Positions 16,990-27,409 are shown, numbered from the stretch's first letter. The stretch is DNA of 64,000 nucleotides from an uncultured Oscillospiraceae bacterium (GCA_934660965.1 CAKUIM010000001.1:1-64000); one strand, 5' to 3'. Numbers and translations are program-made. The notes: generated from the sequence alone by a model not told the origin.

Positions 16990-18029
16990 TACTGGTTATA
17001 GAGATGGCACACCACAAAGTGGCCGGGCTCCACCTCGCGCTGCTCGGGCACCTGGGTCTTGCAGCACTCCATGCACTGGGCGCAGCGGGTGTGGAACTTG
17101 CACCCGGAGGGGGGATTGGCCGGGGACGGGATGGAGCCCTCCAGCACGATGCGGTGCATCTTCACCGTGGGGTCAGGCACGGGAATGGCGGAGAACAGCG
17201 CCTTGGTGTAGGGGTGGAGGGGATTGCGGAAAATGTCCGCCGTGGTGCCGTACTCCACCAGATTGCCAAGGTACATCACGCCCACCGTGTCGGAAATGTG
17301 CTCCACCACAGACAGGTCGTGAGAGATGAAGAGGTAGGTCAGCTTATACTGCTCCTGCAGCTCCTTGAGCAGGTTGATGATCTGGGCCTGAATGGACACG
17401 TCCAGGGCGGACACCGGCTCGTCGCACACCACGAACTCGGGGTTGAGGGCCAGGGCGCGGGCGATGCAGATGCGCTGGCGCTGGCCGCCGGAGAACTCGT
17501 GGGGGTAGCGGTCCTTGTGGAAGGGCTGGAGGCCGCAGTGATCCATGATGCGGTCGATATAGTCGTTGAACTCCGCCTTGGGCACCAGGTCGTGCTCCCG
17601 CACCGCCTCGCCGATGATCTCGCCCACCGGCATACGGGGGGACAGGGAGGAGAACGGGTCCTGGAAAATAATCTGCATCTTGGGGCGCAGGGCGCGCAGC
17701 TCCTTATGGGACAGGTCGTAGATCTCCTGACCGTTGAAGAGCACCTGACCGGCGGTCTTCTCACCGGACAGCCGCAGGATGACGCGGCCGGTGGTGGTCT
17801 TGCCGCAGCCGGACTCGCCCACAAGGCCCATGGTGGTGCCCCGCTTGAGGTTGAAGCTGACGCCGTCCACCGCCTTGACCTGGCCGATGGTGCGGGAGAC
17901 CATGCCGCCCTTGATGGGGAAGTATTTCTTGAGCTGGTTGACCATCAGGATATACTGGGGGTCATAGGTAACGGGCTCTACGCCGCCTGCAAGCTTTGCA
18001 GCCTTCGTCTCTTCCATCTTATCAGGCAT
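16989..18029 (-). CDS. oppF: Oligopeptide ABC transporter, ATP-binding protein OppF
   Basis: 346-residue ATPase of a peptide importer. Walker A GESGCGKT, the Q-loop (IFQDPFSSL), the signature FSGGQRQR, Walker B (FVVCDEPVSALD) and the H-loop (FISHDLSVV) are all present. The C-terminal oligopeptide-ABC extension has the cysteine-rich GCKFHTRCAQCMECC segment, typical of OppD/OppF and probably an Fe-S or zinc site. It works as a heterodimer with OppD. It sits 2 bp downstream of oppD. The PFSSLSPRM segment after the Q-loop is what sorts OppF/DppF from OppD/DppD proteins. Confidence 0.93.
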   Translation of the reverse strand: MPDKMEETKAAKLAGGVEPVTYDPQYILMVNQLKKYFPIKGGMVSRTIGQVKAVDGVSFNLKRGTTMGLVGESGCGKTTTGRVILRLSGEKTAGQVLFNGQEIYDLSHKELRALRPKMQIIFQDPFSSLSPRMPVGEIIGEAVREHDLVPKAEFNDYIDRIMDHCGLQPFHKDRYPHEFSGGQRQRICIARALALNPEFVVCDEPVSALDVSIQAQIINLLKELQEQYKLTYLFISHDLSVVEHISDTVGVMYLGNLVEYGTTADIFRNPLHPYTKALFSAIPVPDPTVKMHRIVLEGSIPSPANPPSGCKFHTRCAQCMECCKTQVPEQREVEPGHFVVCHLYNQ

Positions 18030-18031
18030 GC

Positions 18032-19186
<1,155 letters not shown>

Positions 19187-19199
19187 ACTCTCTCCTCCT

Positions 19200-20753
19200 T
19201 TAACGCTTCATCTTCGGGTCGAAGGCGTCGCGCAGGCCGTCGCCCACCAGGTTGAAGGCCAGAACGGTCAGCAGCAGGCACACGCCCGCGGGGATCCAGA
19301 TGAACCAGTAGTTGGTCAGAACATAGGTATCGTTGACGTCGTTGATGATGTTGCCCCAGGAAGCGAAGGGGAACTTGACGCCCAGGCCAAGGAAGGACAA
19401 TGTGGCCTCGATGATGATGGTGGAGCCCAGGCCCATGGTGCACACCACGATCAGCTGGGGGATGACATTGGGGATCAGGTGGCGGAAGATCCGGCGGGAC
19501 ACGCTGATGCCGCAGGCCTCGGTGGCGGTCATGAACTCCTGCTCACGCAGGGAGAGGATCTGGCCGCGGACCATGCGGGCGATACCCGCCCAGCCCAGGA
19601 AGCCCAGGATGAGCATCAGATAGAGCATCCGGATGGTGGGGTCCACGCGCATCTGATCCATCGCCGCGCCCAGAATGATGATGATGGGGGTGGAGGGGAT
19701 GCAGTAGAAGATATCCACCAGACGCATGATGAGGTTATCCACCCACCCGCCGAAGAAGCCGGAGATGCCGCCCATGATGACGCCCAGTGTCGCCTCGATA
19801 AACACCACGATAAAGCCGATGATGAGGGACACCCGGCCGCCGTACATCAGGCGGGTGAGCATGTCCATGCCGTTGCGGTCGGTGCCCAGCCAGTGGGCCT
19901 TGCTGGGGAAGGAGTAGGTGTCGAACACAAAGGTCTCGGTGGCCTGCTTCACCGACCAGGTCTTGCTGGCCGGGTCGTAGGAAATGACGTACTCATTCTC
20001 CTGGCCGTTCTCGTCGGTGTAGACAAACTCCTCCACATCGTCCTCCACCGCCTCGGTGACCTTCTCCTTGAAGTCGCGGGTGAGGAACACGTCAGGCATG
20101 ACGGACTGCACCACATAACGGCTGATATAGCCCACCTCGGCGCCGCCCTGGGTCATCAGGCCGTCGTCGTCCACGGCATAGGTCTTGCCGTCGGCAGTGA
20201 AGCTGCGCTCGCCGTTGGTGAAGGCCTTCAGGGCGTTGTAGCGGAAGGCAAAGCTGATGTCGTCGCCCTGGTTGCTGGTGCTGATGGTGTCCTTGAAGGC
20301 GATGCCCAGCATGGTGCCGTCCTTGGAAACGCTCAGGAAGTCCTCGCCCTCCTGGGTGATGGTATAGGTCTCGTCCCGGTAGACGAAGGAGGTCTCGCCC
20401 TTGGAGGCCGCCAGGATCAGCTGGGCCTGGACGGCGCCGCCGAACTTCTGGCCGTCGGCCTGGGCGAAGCGGTATTCATCATTGCGGCTCACGCCGGCAT
20501 ACTCTTTATTCTGGTACTCGGTGGTGAAGAACTTCTGGTCCTCCTTGTAGGGGCTGATGACGCCGCCCAGGAAGGAGAAGAGGAACATGGCGATGAGCAC
20601 CACAAGGCCCACCATAGCCATACGGTTGCGGAAAAAGCGCTTTGCCACCAGCGCGCCGGGAGACAGGACCTTGACGCGCCGGTCGTCGTTGAGGGAGTAG
20701 TGCTGCTCCTCCCCGGGCGCGGCCTGGCCCGTGAGCTTCTTATCTTCAGCCAT
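19200..20753 (-). CDS. oppC: Oligopeptide ABC transporter permease OppC with a large extracellular insertion
   Basis: 517 residues against about 300 for a typical OppC. TM1 is at about residues 46-68. The usual permease body resumes at HWLGTDRNGMDMLTR (about residue 287), with the EAA-loop region (MTATEACGISVSRRIFRHLIPNV) and the end typical of OppC. Between TM1 and TM2, about 215 residues of soluble, beta-rich sequence (repeated tyrosine, Gly-Glu and Thr runs such as ETYTITQEGEDFLSV) form an extra domain predicted to lie outside the cell. It could dock the large substrate-binding lipoprotein. The gene is in frame throughout, so this is not a frameshift. Confidence 0.92.
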   Translation of the reverse strand: MAEDKKLTGQAAPGEEQHYSLNDDRRVKVLSPGALVAKRFFRNRMAMVGLVVLIAMFLFSFLGGVISPYKEDQKFFTTEYQNKEYAGVSRNDEYRFAQADGQKFGGAVQAQLILAASKGETSFVYRDETYTITQEGEDFLSVSKDGTMLGIAFKDTISTSNQGDDISFAFRYNALKAFTNGERSFTADGKTYAVDDDGLMTQGGAEVGYISRYVVQSVMPDVFLTRDFKEKVTEAVEDDVEEFVYTDENGQENEYVISYDPASKTWSVKQATETFVFDTYSFPSKAHWLGTDRNGMDMLTRLMYGGRVSLIIGFIVVFIEATLGVIMGGISGFFGGWVDNLIMRLVDIFYCIPSTPIIIILGAAMDQMRVDPTIRMLYLMLILGFLGWAGIARMVRGQILSLREQEFMTATEACGISVSRRIFRHLIPNVIPQLIVVCTMGLGSTIIIEATLSFLGLGVKFPFASWGNIINDVNDTYVLTNYWFIWIPAGVCLLLTVLAFNLVGDGLRDAFDPKMKR

Positions 20754-20769
20754 AAAAGCGCCTCCTTCC

Positions 20770-21756
20770 TTACGCGATGCGCACGCGGGGGTCGACCACC
20801 GCGTACAGGATATCGGAAATCAGGTTGCCCACCAGGGTGAGCACCGCCAGGAACACCAGATAGAACATGGAGAACGGGATGTCGCCGCCCACCATGGAGT
20901 GGTAGGAGGCATAGCCGATGCCCGGGATGCCGAAGAGGGTCTCGGTGATAAGGGCGCCGGAGAACAATCCGGGCAGCGAGCCGCCCACGATGGTCACGAT
21001 GGGGATGAGGGTATTGCGGAAGGCGTGATGATAGATGACCTTGCGCTCGGAAAGGCCCTTGGCCCGGGCGGTGCGGATATAGTCGGCGTTGAGCACCTCC
21101 AGCATGTTGGTGCGGGTGTAGCGCATGAGGGAGCCCATGCTCACCACCACCAGCGTGACGATGGGCATCACCAGGTGGTTTGCCATATCCCAGAACTTGC
21201 CCCAGGAGGAGAGCTGCTCAAAGCTGCGCCCGGTCAGGCCGTAGAGGTCAAACCAGCCCAGCTTCACGGAGAACACCAGCTTGAGCAGGGACGCGAAGAA
21301 GAAGGTGGGCAGGGAAATACCGGCCAGCGCGATGACGGTCACAACATAGTCGGTCCTGGAGTACTGCTTGGTGGCAGCCAGCACACCCAGAGGGATGGCG
21401 ATCATCAGCTGCAGCACCAGGGCGATGGCGCCCATGACAAAGGAGATGCCCACGCACTTCCGGAACTTTTCCAGCACGGGCATGGTCCACACCCAGCTGT
21501 CGCCGAAGTTGCCGGTGATGGCGTCGCCCAGCCAGCCGATATAGCCGGGGATGATGTGCTTATCCAGGTTATAGGATGCCTGTAATTGGGCCATCCATTC
21601 ATCGAAGCTCTTGGAGCCGGGCTTCTGGGAAAGCTGCCGGGCCATGTTCTCGATATACGAGGTGGGCAGGCAGCGCATGAGCACATAGATGATCAGCCCC
21701 ACGAACAGCAGGATCACGATCGACATCAAAATTCTTTTTACGATATATTTGGACAC
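20770..21756 (-). CDS. oppB: Oligopeptide ABC transporter permease OppB
   Basis: 328-residue membrane permease with six predicted helices. It begins with the MSKYIVKRILMSI segment common to OppB/DppB, has the EAA loop (YIRTARAKGLSERKVIYHHAFRN) and the ETLFGIPGIG segment near the end. I chose the GTG at 21756, which has GGAGGGTATTTC in front of it; the longer upstream frame enters the hairpin region and lacks a ribosome binding site. It forms the membrane pore with OppC. It is separated from oppA by 214 bp holding two strong hairpins, which probably lets oppA mRNA accumulate more than the permease mRNA. Confidence 0.92.
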   Translation of the reverse strand: MSKYIVKRILMSIVILLFVGLIIYVLMRCLPTSYIENMARQLSQKPGSKSFDEWMAQLQASYNLDKHIIPGYIGWLGDAITGNFGDSWVWTMPVLEKFRKCVGISFVMGAIALVLQLMIAIPLGVLAATKQYSRTDYVVTVIALAGISLPTFFFASLLKLVFSVKLGWFDLYGLTGRSFEQLSSWGKFWDMANHLVMPIVTLVVVSMGSLMRYTRTNMLEVLNADYIRTARAKGLSERKVIYHHAFRNTLIPIVTIVGGSLPGLFSGALITETLFGIPGIGYASYHSMVGGDIPFSMFYLVFLAVLTLVGNLISDILYAVVDPRVRIA

Positions 21757-21819
21757 GAAATACCCTCCTATCCAGTCTTTCTGTAGGCATATCGAAAGGC
21801 CCCCGGTGCGGGCGCCCCA

Positions 21820-21875
21820 CTGCATATAGAGCCGCGGCTTCCCCCGCTGCGGCGAGGCAGCGGCTCTATACGCAG
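21820..21875 (-). other. Intercistronic hairpin 2 between oppA and oppB
   Basis: A 16-position stem with one mismatch (21820-21835 with 21860-21875; CTGCATATAGAGCCGC pairing GCGGCTCTATACGCAG). No T-run follows on the minus strand, so it is not a plain intrinsic terminator. Confidence 0.7.
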
Positions 21876-21881
21876 TTATAA

Positions 21882-21929
21882 CCGGGCCACCCTGCGGCGC
21901 GCAAAATGCGCGCCGCAGGGTGATCCCGG
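21882..21929 (-). other. Intercistronic hairpin 1 between oppA and oppB
   Basis: A perfect 16-bp stem (21888-21903 with 21907-21922, loop of 3) inside an outer CCGGG/CCCGG pair. It lies about 45 bp after the oppA stop. With hairpin 2 it resembles the 3'-protective or processing structures known after abundant binding-protein cistrons. Confidence 0.75.
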
Positions 21930-21970
21930 TGCTTTGCGGAAAGGTCTGTAGGCTCAGGCGCGATCCAGGA

Positions 21971-24286
21971 TTACTGGTTGGCCTTGAGCTCCAGCTTCTC
22001 GATCTCAGCCATCCAGCCGTAGAACGTGGTGATGTCGGGGGTGACGGTGCTCATATCCACGCGCTCGGTAGAGAAGATGATGGCGTTCTGACGCTGATAG
22101 GTGGGAATCTCAACCGCCCAGTCCATGATGATGTCAAGGCACTCCTTGTACATGGGCTTGCGGAAGGCCTGGTCGGTGGACTTGCGGGCCTCCATGATAA
22201 GGGTATCGAGCTCCTCATCGTTGATGCGGTAGTGGTTGGAGCCGGTGGCGCCGGGGATGCCCACGCGGTTGGAGCTGTGGTACACCTGATACATATCGGG
22301 GTCAACGGTGGCGCCCCAGGCGGCGGCCCACATGTCAACGGTGATGGCGTCCAGGCCGTTCCACAGGTCGGTGGAGTTGGTCAGGTCGGTGACGATGAAG
22401 TTCATGCCGATCTCCTTGAAGGTCTCGGCGGCCATGGTCAGAGCCATGAACACGGGGTGATCGCCAGCGCCGTTGCCGGGGATCAGGCACTCATACTCCA
22501 GCTTGGCGCCGGCGGGGGCAGCGGTGAGCTTGCCGTCGGTGACGGTGTAGCCGGCAGCCTCGAAGAAGCCCAGAGCGGCGGCCTTAGCGGCAGCGTAGCG
22601 GGCCTCGGCGTCCATGCCGGAGGTGTAGATGGGATTGCCGTCCACATCCACGGAGAAGGCCACGCGGTAGCCGTCGTCAGTGGACTGGGGGGCAGCCCAG
22701 GAGGTGTTGGAGATGGGGTAGTTGATGACGCTGGCGCGCTCGCCGTAGTAGGTGTCGATGGCCACGTCACGGTAAACGGCGATCACGGTGGCCAGGGCCT
22801 TGCGCAGGTTCTTGGAGGCCTCAGAGCCGGAATCCTCGCCCACGCGGACTCTGTCGGCGCACATGCCGATGTAGCCGTAGCCCAGGTTGTCGACGGTATC
22901 CACGGTGATCTTGTCGCCGTTGAGGGTGCCGCCGTTGGCCTCTTCGATGGCGGCCACGGTGTCCTTGCTGAAGGTCGGGTCGGTGATGTCGATGGTGCCG
23001 GTGATGACGCCGTTGAGCTTATCCTTCTCCTGGCCCTCCTTGAAGTTGACATACTTGGTCTTGGGAGCGCCCAGGTAGTAGCTCTCGTTGGCCTCGAAGT
23101 TGACCACGCCGTTCTCGAACTTGATGAACTTGTAGGGGCCGGCGCCCAGGGGCTTGGTGGTCACGGCACGCACGGCGGACAGGTCGCCCTTGGTGAAGCC
23201 GAACATGTTGTTGTCGTAGTCATAGAGCTCCTTGCTGCCGTAGTAGTGCAGGGGAGCGATGGCAACGCCCAGCTGGTAGATGGAGGTGGCGTCCACCTCG
23301 GTCATCACAACGCGCAGGGAGTTCGCGCCGGTCTTCTGGATGCCGGCGATGTTGGGAGCGGACTCACCGGTGGAAACGCCGGTGGTGGAGTAAGCGTACA
23401 CCTCGGCGGGGATGAGGTCGGCCAGAGCGGAGCCGGCGGTCTCAGCCTCCATGGCGGCGAAGCTCCAGTCATACTGGTTGCCGATGGCCAGGGCGAAGTC
23501 CTTGGCGGTGGCGCCCGCCTCCAGCTCGAAGCCCCAGGCGGCGGCGGCGGTGGCAACGTCGTTGGCGTCAGCAGCGGCACCGGCAGACACGCAGTAGTCC
23601 ACGATCTCCTGGGCGAACTTCACAAGGCCGTCGTTCACAGCGGCCCAGAAGGCGGTCTGCTGCTCCTCGGTGACATAGGTGAAGTCGGTGTTGTCCTCAC
23701 CCAGGGAGGCCAGCAGGGCGGCCAGGGTGGTCATGTTCTCCCGGTACTCGGCAAGGCCCAGGATGGGCTGGCCGTACAGGGTGGAGGAGCCGTCGTAGGT
23801 GGGATCGCACAGCACGTACATGGAGAAGATCACGTCGTCGATGGTGACAGGCTCACCGTCGGAGAAGGTGATGTCGTCGCGCAGGACGAAGTCATAGTAC
23901 ACGGTGCCGTCGGCGTTCTCGGTGATGGTGCAGTCGGCGGGGCCGTGATAGGTGTAGTCGGTGCCGTTGTAGCTGTGGGTCTCGCCCTCGATGCCCTTGA
24001 GGATGATGGCGCCGGTACGGTCACTGGTGAGCAGGCCCAGCTGGGTCATGGTATAGACATCCTGGTCATAGGCAGTGGCCGCGAAGAAGGGAGAGAACTT
24101 GCTGCTGAAGGGGGCATAGCCCACCACCAGGGGCACATTGTTCTTGGGCTCTTCGCTGGGCTCGGCGCTCTGGCTCTCCACAGGGGCGCTGGACTCGGGG
24201 GCCTTCTGGCCGCTGCAGCCGGCGATCAGGCCAACGCACATGACAAGAGCAAGAAGCAGTGCAAGCAGTTTCTTTGCATGTTTCAT
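21971..24286 (-). CDS. oppA: Peptide ABC transporter substrate-binding lipoprotein OppA
   Basis: 771-residue lipoprotein that captures peptides outside the membrane and delivers them to OppBC. It has a lipoprotein signal peptide with lipobox LIAGC (lipidated Cys24), then a low-complexity Ser/Glu/Pro linker and an SBP-family-5 body: VVGYAPFSSKFSPFF, the DDITFSDGEPVTIDDVIFS segment and a late MYQVYHSSNR segment. Typical OppA proteins are about 540 residues; here extra alanine-rich helical sequence is inserted at about residues 185-290. An AAAGGAGG ribosome binding site precedes the ATG. It is the first gene of oppA-B-C-D-F plus a small membrane protein. Confidence 0.93.
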   Translation of the reverse strand: MKHAKKLLALLLALVMCVGLIAGCSGQKAPESSAPVESQSAEPSEEPKNNVPLVVGYAPFSSKFSPFFAATAYDQDVYTMTQLGLLTSDRTGAIILKGIEGETHSYNGTDYTYHGPADCTITENADGTVYYDFVLRDDITFSDGEPVTIDDVIFSMYVLCDPTYDGSSTLYGQPILGLAEYRENMTTLAALLASLGEDNTDFTYVTEEQQTAFWAAVNDGLVKFAQEIVDYCVSAGAAADANDVATAAAAWGFELEAGATAKDFALAIGNQYDWSFAAMEAETAGSALADLIPAEVYAYSTTGVSTGESAPNIAGIQKTGANSLRVVMTEVDATSIYQLGVAIAPLHYYGSKELYDYDNNMFGFTKGDLSAVRAVTTKPLGAGPYKFIKFENGVVNFEANESYYLGAPKTKYVNFKEGQEKDKLNGVITGTIDITDPTFSKDTVAAIEEANGGTLNGDKITVDTVDNLGYGYIGMCADRVRVGEDSGSEASKNLRKALATVIAVYRDVAIDTYYGERASVINYPISNTSWAAPQSTDDGYRVAFSVDVDGNPIYTSGMDAEARYAAAKAAALGFFEAAGYTVTDGKLTAAPAGAKLEYECLIPGNGAGDHPVFMALTMAAETFKEIGMNFIVTDLTNSTDLWNGLDAITVDMWAAAWGATVDPDMYQVYHSSNRVGIPGATGSNHYRINDEELDTLIMEARKSTDQAFRKPMYKECLDIIMDWAVEIPTYQRQNAIIFSTERVDMSTVTPDITTFYGWMAEIEKLELKANQ

Positions 24287-24452
24287 GTTGAAATATCCTC
24301 CTTTATATATTTTGAACTAAAAGGGCATCCCTGCCCGCAGTTCACAACAGGAAATGGCTTGTGGCTCACAAGCCGGAGAAAGGGGGCGTCCCCTTTCTTT
24401 TGTCCGCACGGCGCGGTCATTTGTATTTCTGCGTCATATCTGACATTTAATA

Positions 24453-24481
24453 ATTGTATTCGCTTTTCGCCGGGATGTCAA
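24453..24481 (-). promoter_or_regulatory. Sigma-A promoter of the opp operon
   Basis: Minus strand TTGACA (24481-24476), 17 bp, TACAAT (24458-24453). The leader to oppA is about 160 nt and holds small hairpins (GGCTTGTG...CACAAGCC and a GAAAGG/CCTTTC type) but no recognisable riboswitch. Confidence 0.85.
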
Positions 24482-24521
24482 TTTGAATATTTTGTAATTA
24501 TATACAGACATCTTGTCTCTG

Positions 24522-25091
24522 TCAGGTATCCGGCTGGTTGACCGACCAGTGAAGGCCCACGGCATAGCCCCGCCAGGCGATGGCGGCGGCCAGAATAACG
24601 CCCTGGAGCACCAGGAAGGTGATGGTGCCCGCCCAGTTCACCCCCGCGCCCCGGATGAGGATGAGGTGGACGGTCTCTGCGGCCAGGGTGGCCGCGGTAC
24701 AGACCGCCGCCAGGGTGCTCCGGGGGCGGAACTGCTCGATGGTGGCCTTATAGATGAAGTCCCGCACCGGCTCGCCCTCGGTGCTCAGCCGGGCCAGGGC
24801 CCAGATCACCGACACCACCGACAAAAGGCCGCCGGCATAGGGGATGAGGACATAGAAGGTGTGCTGCATCCCCGCCGCGGGCAGGCAGCCGCTTACCACC
24901 GTAAGCACCGCCATCAAAAGGGCAAGGGCCCACAGCACCGTCATGGCGCGCCTGCGGGTCAGGCCGTCCTCGGCGCAGAAGTGGTGGACCTTGCCGGTAT
25001 AGACGTACTCCCCCGCCACGTTGAGCTGAAAGTCCTCCAGATAGGCGCGCCGGCGGTTCCAGCGCTTTTCGCGTCTTTCAAAATCATCCAT
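24522..25091 (-). CDS. Four-helix membrane protein of unknown function
   Basis: 189 residues. A charged N-terminal region of about 45 residues (with LEDFQLNVAGEYVYTGK) is followed by four hydrophobic helices at roughly 48-70, 80-100, 123-145 and 155-175. I do not recognise a family. The ATG lies 2 bp after the pepF stop, so it is in the Nudix-pepF operon, and the opp promoter lies just downstream. Peptide-related function is only guilt by association. Confidence 0.75.
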   Translation of the reverse strand: MDDFERREKRWNRRRAYLEDFQLNVAGEYVYTGKVHHFCAEDGLTRRRAMTVLWALALLMAVLTVVSGCLPAAGMQHTFYVLIPYAGGLLSVVSVIWALARLSTEGEPVRDFIYKATIEQFRPRSTLAAVCTAATLAAETVHLILIRGAGVNWAGTITFLVLQGVILAAAIAWRGYAVGLHWSVNQPDT

Positions 25092-25093
25092 GG

Positions 25094-26800
25094 TTATCGA
25101 ATCCCCGTCAGGTCAAAGCTTCCAAGGCGCTCGTCCGCCGCGGCGCACACGCCCCGCAGGCAGCTCTCGTCAAAGGGGCTCTCCAGGCCGGCGTTTTTCA
25201 GCAGGTCGGTAAAGGTGCGGCTGCCGCCCTGGCGGGTGTAGGCCATATAGTGCTCCCAGGCGTCCCTGCGGTCCCGGGCGATCATGGCCCAGAACTGGAG
25301 GGACACGGTCTGGGCAAGGCAGTAGTCAATATAGTAGAAGGGGCTGGAGTAGATGTGGTGCTGGCGCTGCCAGCCCTCGCCCTCGCTGTAGAAGGGGATG
25401 TCGCCATCCAGCCGCAGCCAGGGCATATACACCCCCAGCAGCTCCTTCCACACGGCGTGGCGCTGCTCCGGGGTCATGTCGGGGTTGTCGTACACCTCGT
25501 GCTGGAAGTGGTCCACCATGGTGCCGTAGGGGATGAAGAGCAGCGCGCCGGCCAGGTGGCTGTAGCGGAACTTCTCCCCGTCCGCGCCGAAGAAGCCGTC
25601 GGCCCAGGGCTCGGCAAAGAACTCCATGCTCATGGAGTGGACCTCGCAGGCCTCCATGCTGGGCCAGGTGTACTCCATGGGTACACGGTCCCGGTTCATC
25701 CAGGCGGCGAAGGCGTGGCCCGCCTCATGGGTGACCACCTCCACGTCGTGCTGGGTGCCGTTGAAGTTTGCGAAGATGAAGGGCACGCCGTAGTCATAGA
25801 TGCCGGTGCAGTAGCCGCCCCCCTGCTTGCCCTCGGTGGAGAGCACGTCCAGCAGGTCGTTTTCCAGCATCATGCGGAAGAACGCGCCCGTCTCGGGGGA
25901 GAGCGCGTCGTAGAACTTCCGGCCCTGGGCCAGGATGTCGTCGGCGGTGCCCACCGGGCGGGGGTTGCCGGAGCGGAACTCCAGGGCGTTGTCGGCAAAG
26001 CTCATGGGGTAGGCGCAGCCGGTGCGCTTGGCCTGCTCCCGGCTGATGCGGTCGGCCACCGGCACCAGGTACTTCACCACCGCGGCGCGGAAGCGCTCCA
26101 CGTCCTCCCGGGTGTAGCAGTTGCGGCCCATGCGGTAATAGCCCAGGGTGGTGTAGCCCTCGTAGCCCAGCTTGCGGCCCATGCGGTCGCGCAGGTGGAC
26201 CAGCTCGTCGTAGAGCCGGTCAAGCTCGGCCTGGTTGTCCTTGTACCACTGCCCCTCCGCCTTCCAGGCGGCCAGGCGGCGCGCGTCGTCGGGGTCGCTC
26301 TTGAAGGGGGTGAGCTGGGAGAGGGTATAGGTCTTGCCCTCGAAGGGGATCTGGGCGGAGGCCAGCAGCTTCTCATAGGCCTGGGTCAGGTCGTTCTCCT
26401 GCTGGAGCTCGGGGATGATCTCCGGGGAGAAGGTCTTGAGGGCGATCTCGGCATTTTTGAACATCAGCTCGCCGTACTCCCGGGCGAAGTCCGCCCGGAA
26501 GGCGCCGGCCAGCATGGCGGCGGTCCAGGCCTGGGTGTACTCCTCCAGCTCGGGCATGGCGGCGTTCCAGAACTTCATCTCGCCGTCGTAGAATTCGTCC
26601 CGGGTGTCGATGGAGTGGCGGATGTTGGCAAGAGTGAGCATGGTGCCGATGTGGCGCTCCAGCTTGTCCTTCTCCAGAAACACCTCCCGGGCCTGCTCAT
26701 AGCTTTCCGCGCCCTTGAGGCGCTCGGTGAGGGCGGCAAGCTGCGCCTTGGTCTCTTCCAGGGGCAGGCGCTCATAGGTCATGTCGGAAAATCGGGTCAT
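25094..26800 (-). CDS. pepF: M3-family oligoendopeptidase (PepF type)
   Basis: 568-residue cytoplasmic zinc endopeptidase that cuts imported oligopeptides. The zinc motif HEAGH is at residues 358-362, preceded by the TQHDVEVVTHEAGH context, and the third ligand lies in EACEVHSMSMEFF, typical of the M3B oligoendopeptidases. The start follows AGGAGGTAATCAT. It sits directly upstream of the oligopeptide importer on the same strand, a functional pairing of uptake and cleavage. The upstream Nudix gene ends 31 bp before it, so it is probably transcribed from the Nudix promoter. Confidence 0.95.
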   Translation of the reverse strand: MTRFSDMTYERLPLEETKAQLAALTERLKGAESYEQAREVFLEKDKLERHIGTMLTLANIRHSIDTRDEFYDGEMKFWNAAMPELEEYTQAWTAAMLAGAFRADFAREYGELMFKNAEIALKTFSPEIIPELQQENDLTQAYEKLLASAQIPFEGKTYTLSQLTPFKSDPDDARRLAAWKAEGQWYKDNQAELDRLYDELVHLRDRMGRKLGYEGYTTLGYYRMGRNCYTREDVERFRAAVVKYLVPVADRISREQAKRTGCAYPMSFADNALEFRSGNPRPVGTADDILAQGRKFYDALSPETGAFFRMMLENDLLDVLSTEGKQGGGYCTGIYDYGVPFIFANFNGTQHDVEVVTHEAGHAFAAWMNRDRVPMEYTWPSMEACEVHSMSMEFFAEPWADGFFGADGEKFRYSHLAGALLFIPYGTMVDHFQHEVYDNPDMTPEQRHAVWKELLGVYMPWLRLDGDIPFYSEGEGWQRQHHIYSSPFYYIDYCLAQTVSLQFWAMIARDRRDAWEHYMAYTRQGGSRTFTDLLKNAGLESPFDESCLRGVCAAADERLGSFDLTGIR

Positions 26801-26831
26801 ATGATTACCTCCTGCAGCATTTCATTTACAT

Positions 26832-27311
26832 TTAGGAAAGGGGCAGCACCCGGCCGTCCAGCACAGCCCGGACGAGCCTGTCCCCCTGATATTGGAGCGT
26901 GAGCAGAAAGGCGGGGCGGTCCTCCTCCAGCAGCCGGAAGAAGATGCGGTCCCCCTCCCAGACGGGCAGGGCGCCCACCTGCGCCCGGGGGACCCAGGTA
27001 AGCTCCCCCTCCGGGCAGCTGTCAAGGAACGTCCCCTCCCAGCGGTCGGCGGTGAACAGGTACATGAACTCCCCTTCCCACTCGTCGGACAGGAAGGTCA
27101 CCACCCCCCGGAAGCGCCAGCGGGTGAGGGTGACGCCCGTCTCCTCCCGCACCTCCCGGAGCAGGCACTCGTCGGGGCTCTCCGTGCCCTCAAACTTGCC
27201 GCCTACCCCCACCCACTTATCGTGGTTGAGGTCGTTTTGTTTTTTCACCCGGTGGAGCATCAGGTACTCCCCCCGGCCGTTTTCCAGGTAGCAAAGGGTG
27301 GTGTTCTTCAC
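26832..27311 (-). CDS. Nudix hydrolase (MutT/8-oxo-dGTP diphosphatase type)
   Basis: A 159-residue pyrophosphohydrolase. The Nudix box GGKFEGTESPDECLLREV then REETGV fits G-x5-E-x7-REUxEExGU fully. The following VVTFLSDEWEGEFMYLFTA and WVPRAQVGALPVWEGDRIF segments match the 8-oxo-dGTP diphosphatase subgroup of Bacillota. I place the start at the GTG at 27311 (MKNTTLCYLENGRGEYL), with AAGGAGG 8 nt upstream; the long alanine/arginine-rich extension of the open frame upstream is GC-rich leader, not protein. It is first gene of the Nudix-pepF-4TM operon. Confidence 0.9.
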   Translation of the reverse strand: MKNTTLCYLENGRGEYLMLHRVKKQNDLNHDKWVGVGGKFEGTESPDECLLREVREETGVTLTRWRFRGVVTFLSDEWEGEFMYLFTADRWEGTFLDSCPEGELTWVPRAQVGALPVWEGDRIFFRLLEEDRPAFLLTLQYQGDRLVRAVLDGRVLPLS

Positions 27312-27380
27312 GCCGCGCCCCTCCTTCCGCCCCGCCGCGGGGGCGGCGCCCCCCTCGGGCATATCTTTTCGTATTTTATT

Positions 27381-27409
27381 ATCATAATACGTTCCCGCCG
27401 TTTTTGCAA
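27381..27409 (-). promoter_or_regulatory. Sigma-A promoter of the Nudix-pepF operon
   Basis: Minus strand TTGCAA (27409-27404), 17 bp, TATGAT (27386-27381), about 70 bp upstream of the GTG start. Confidence 0.75.
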
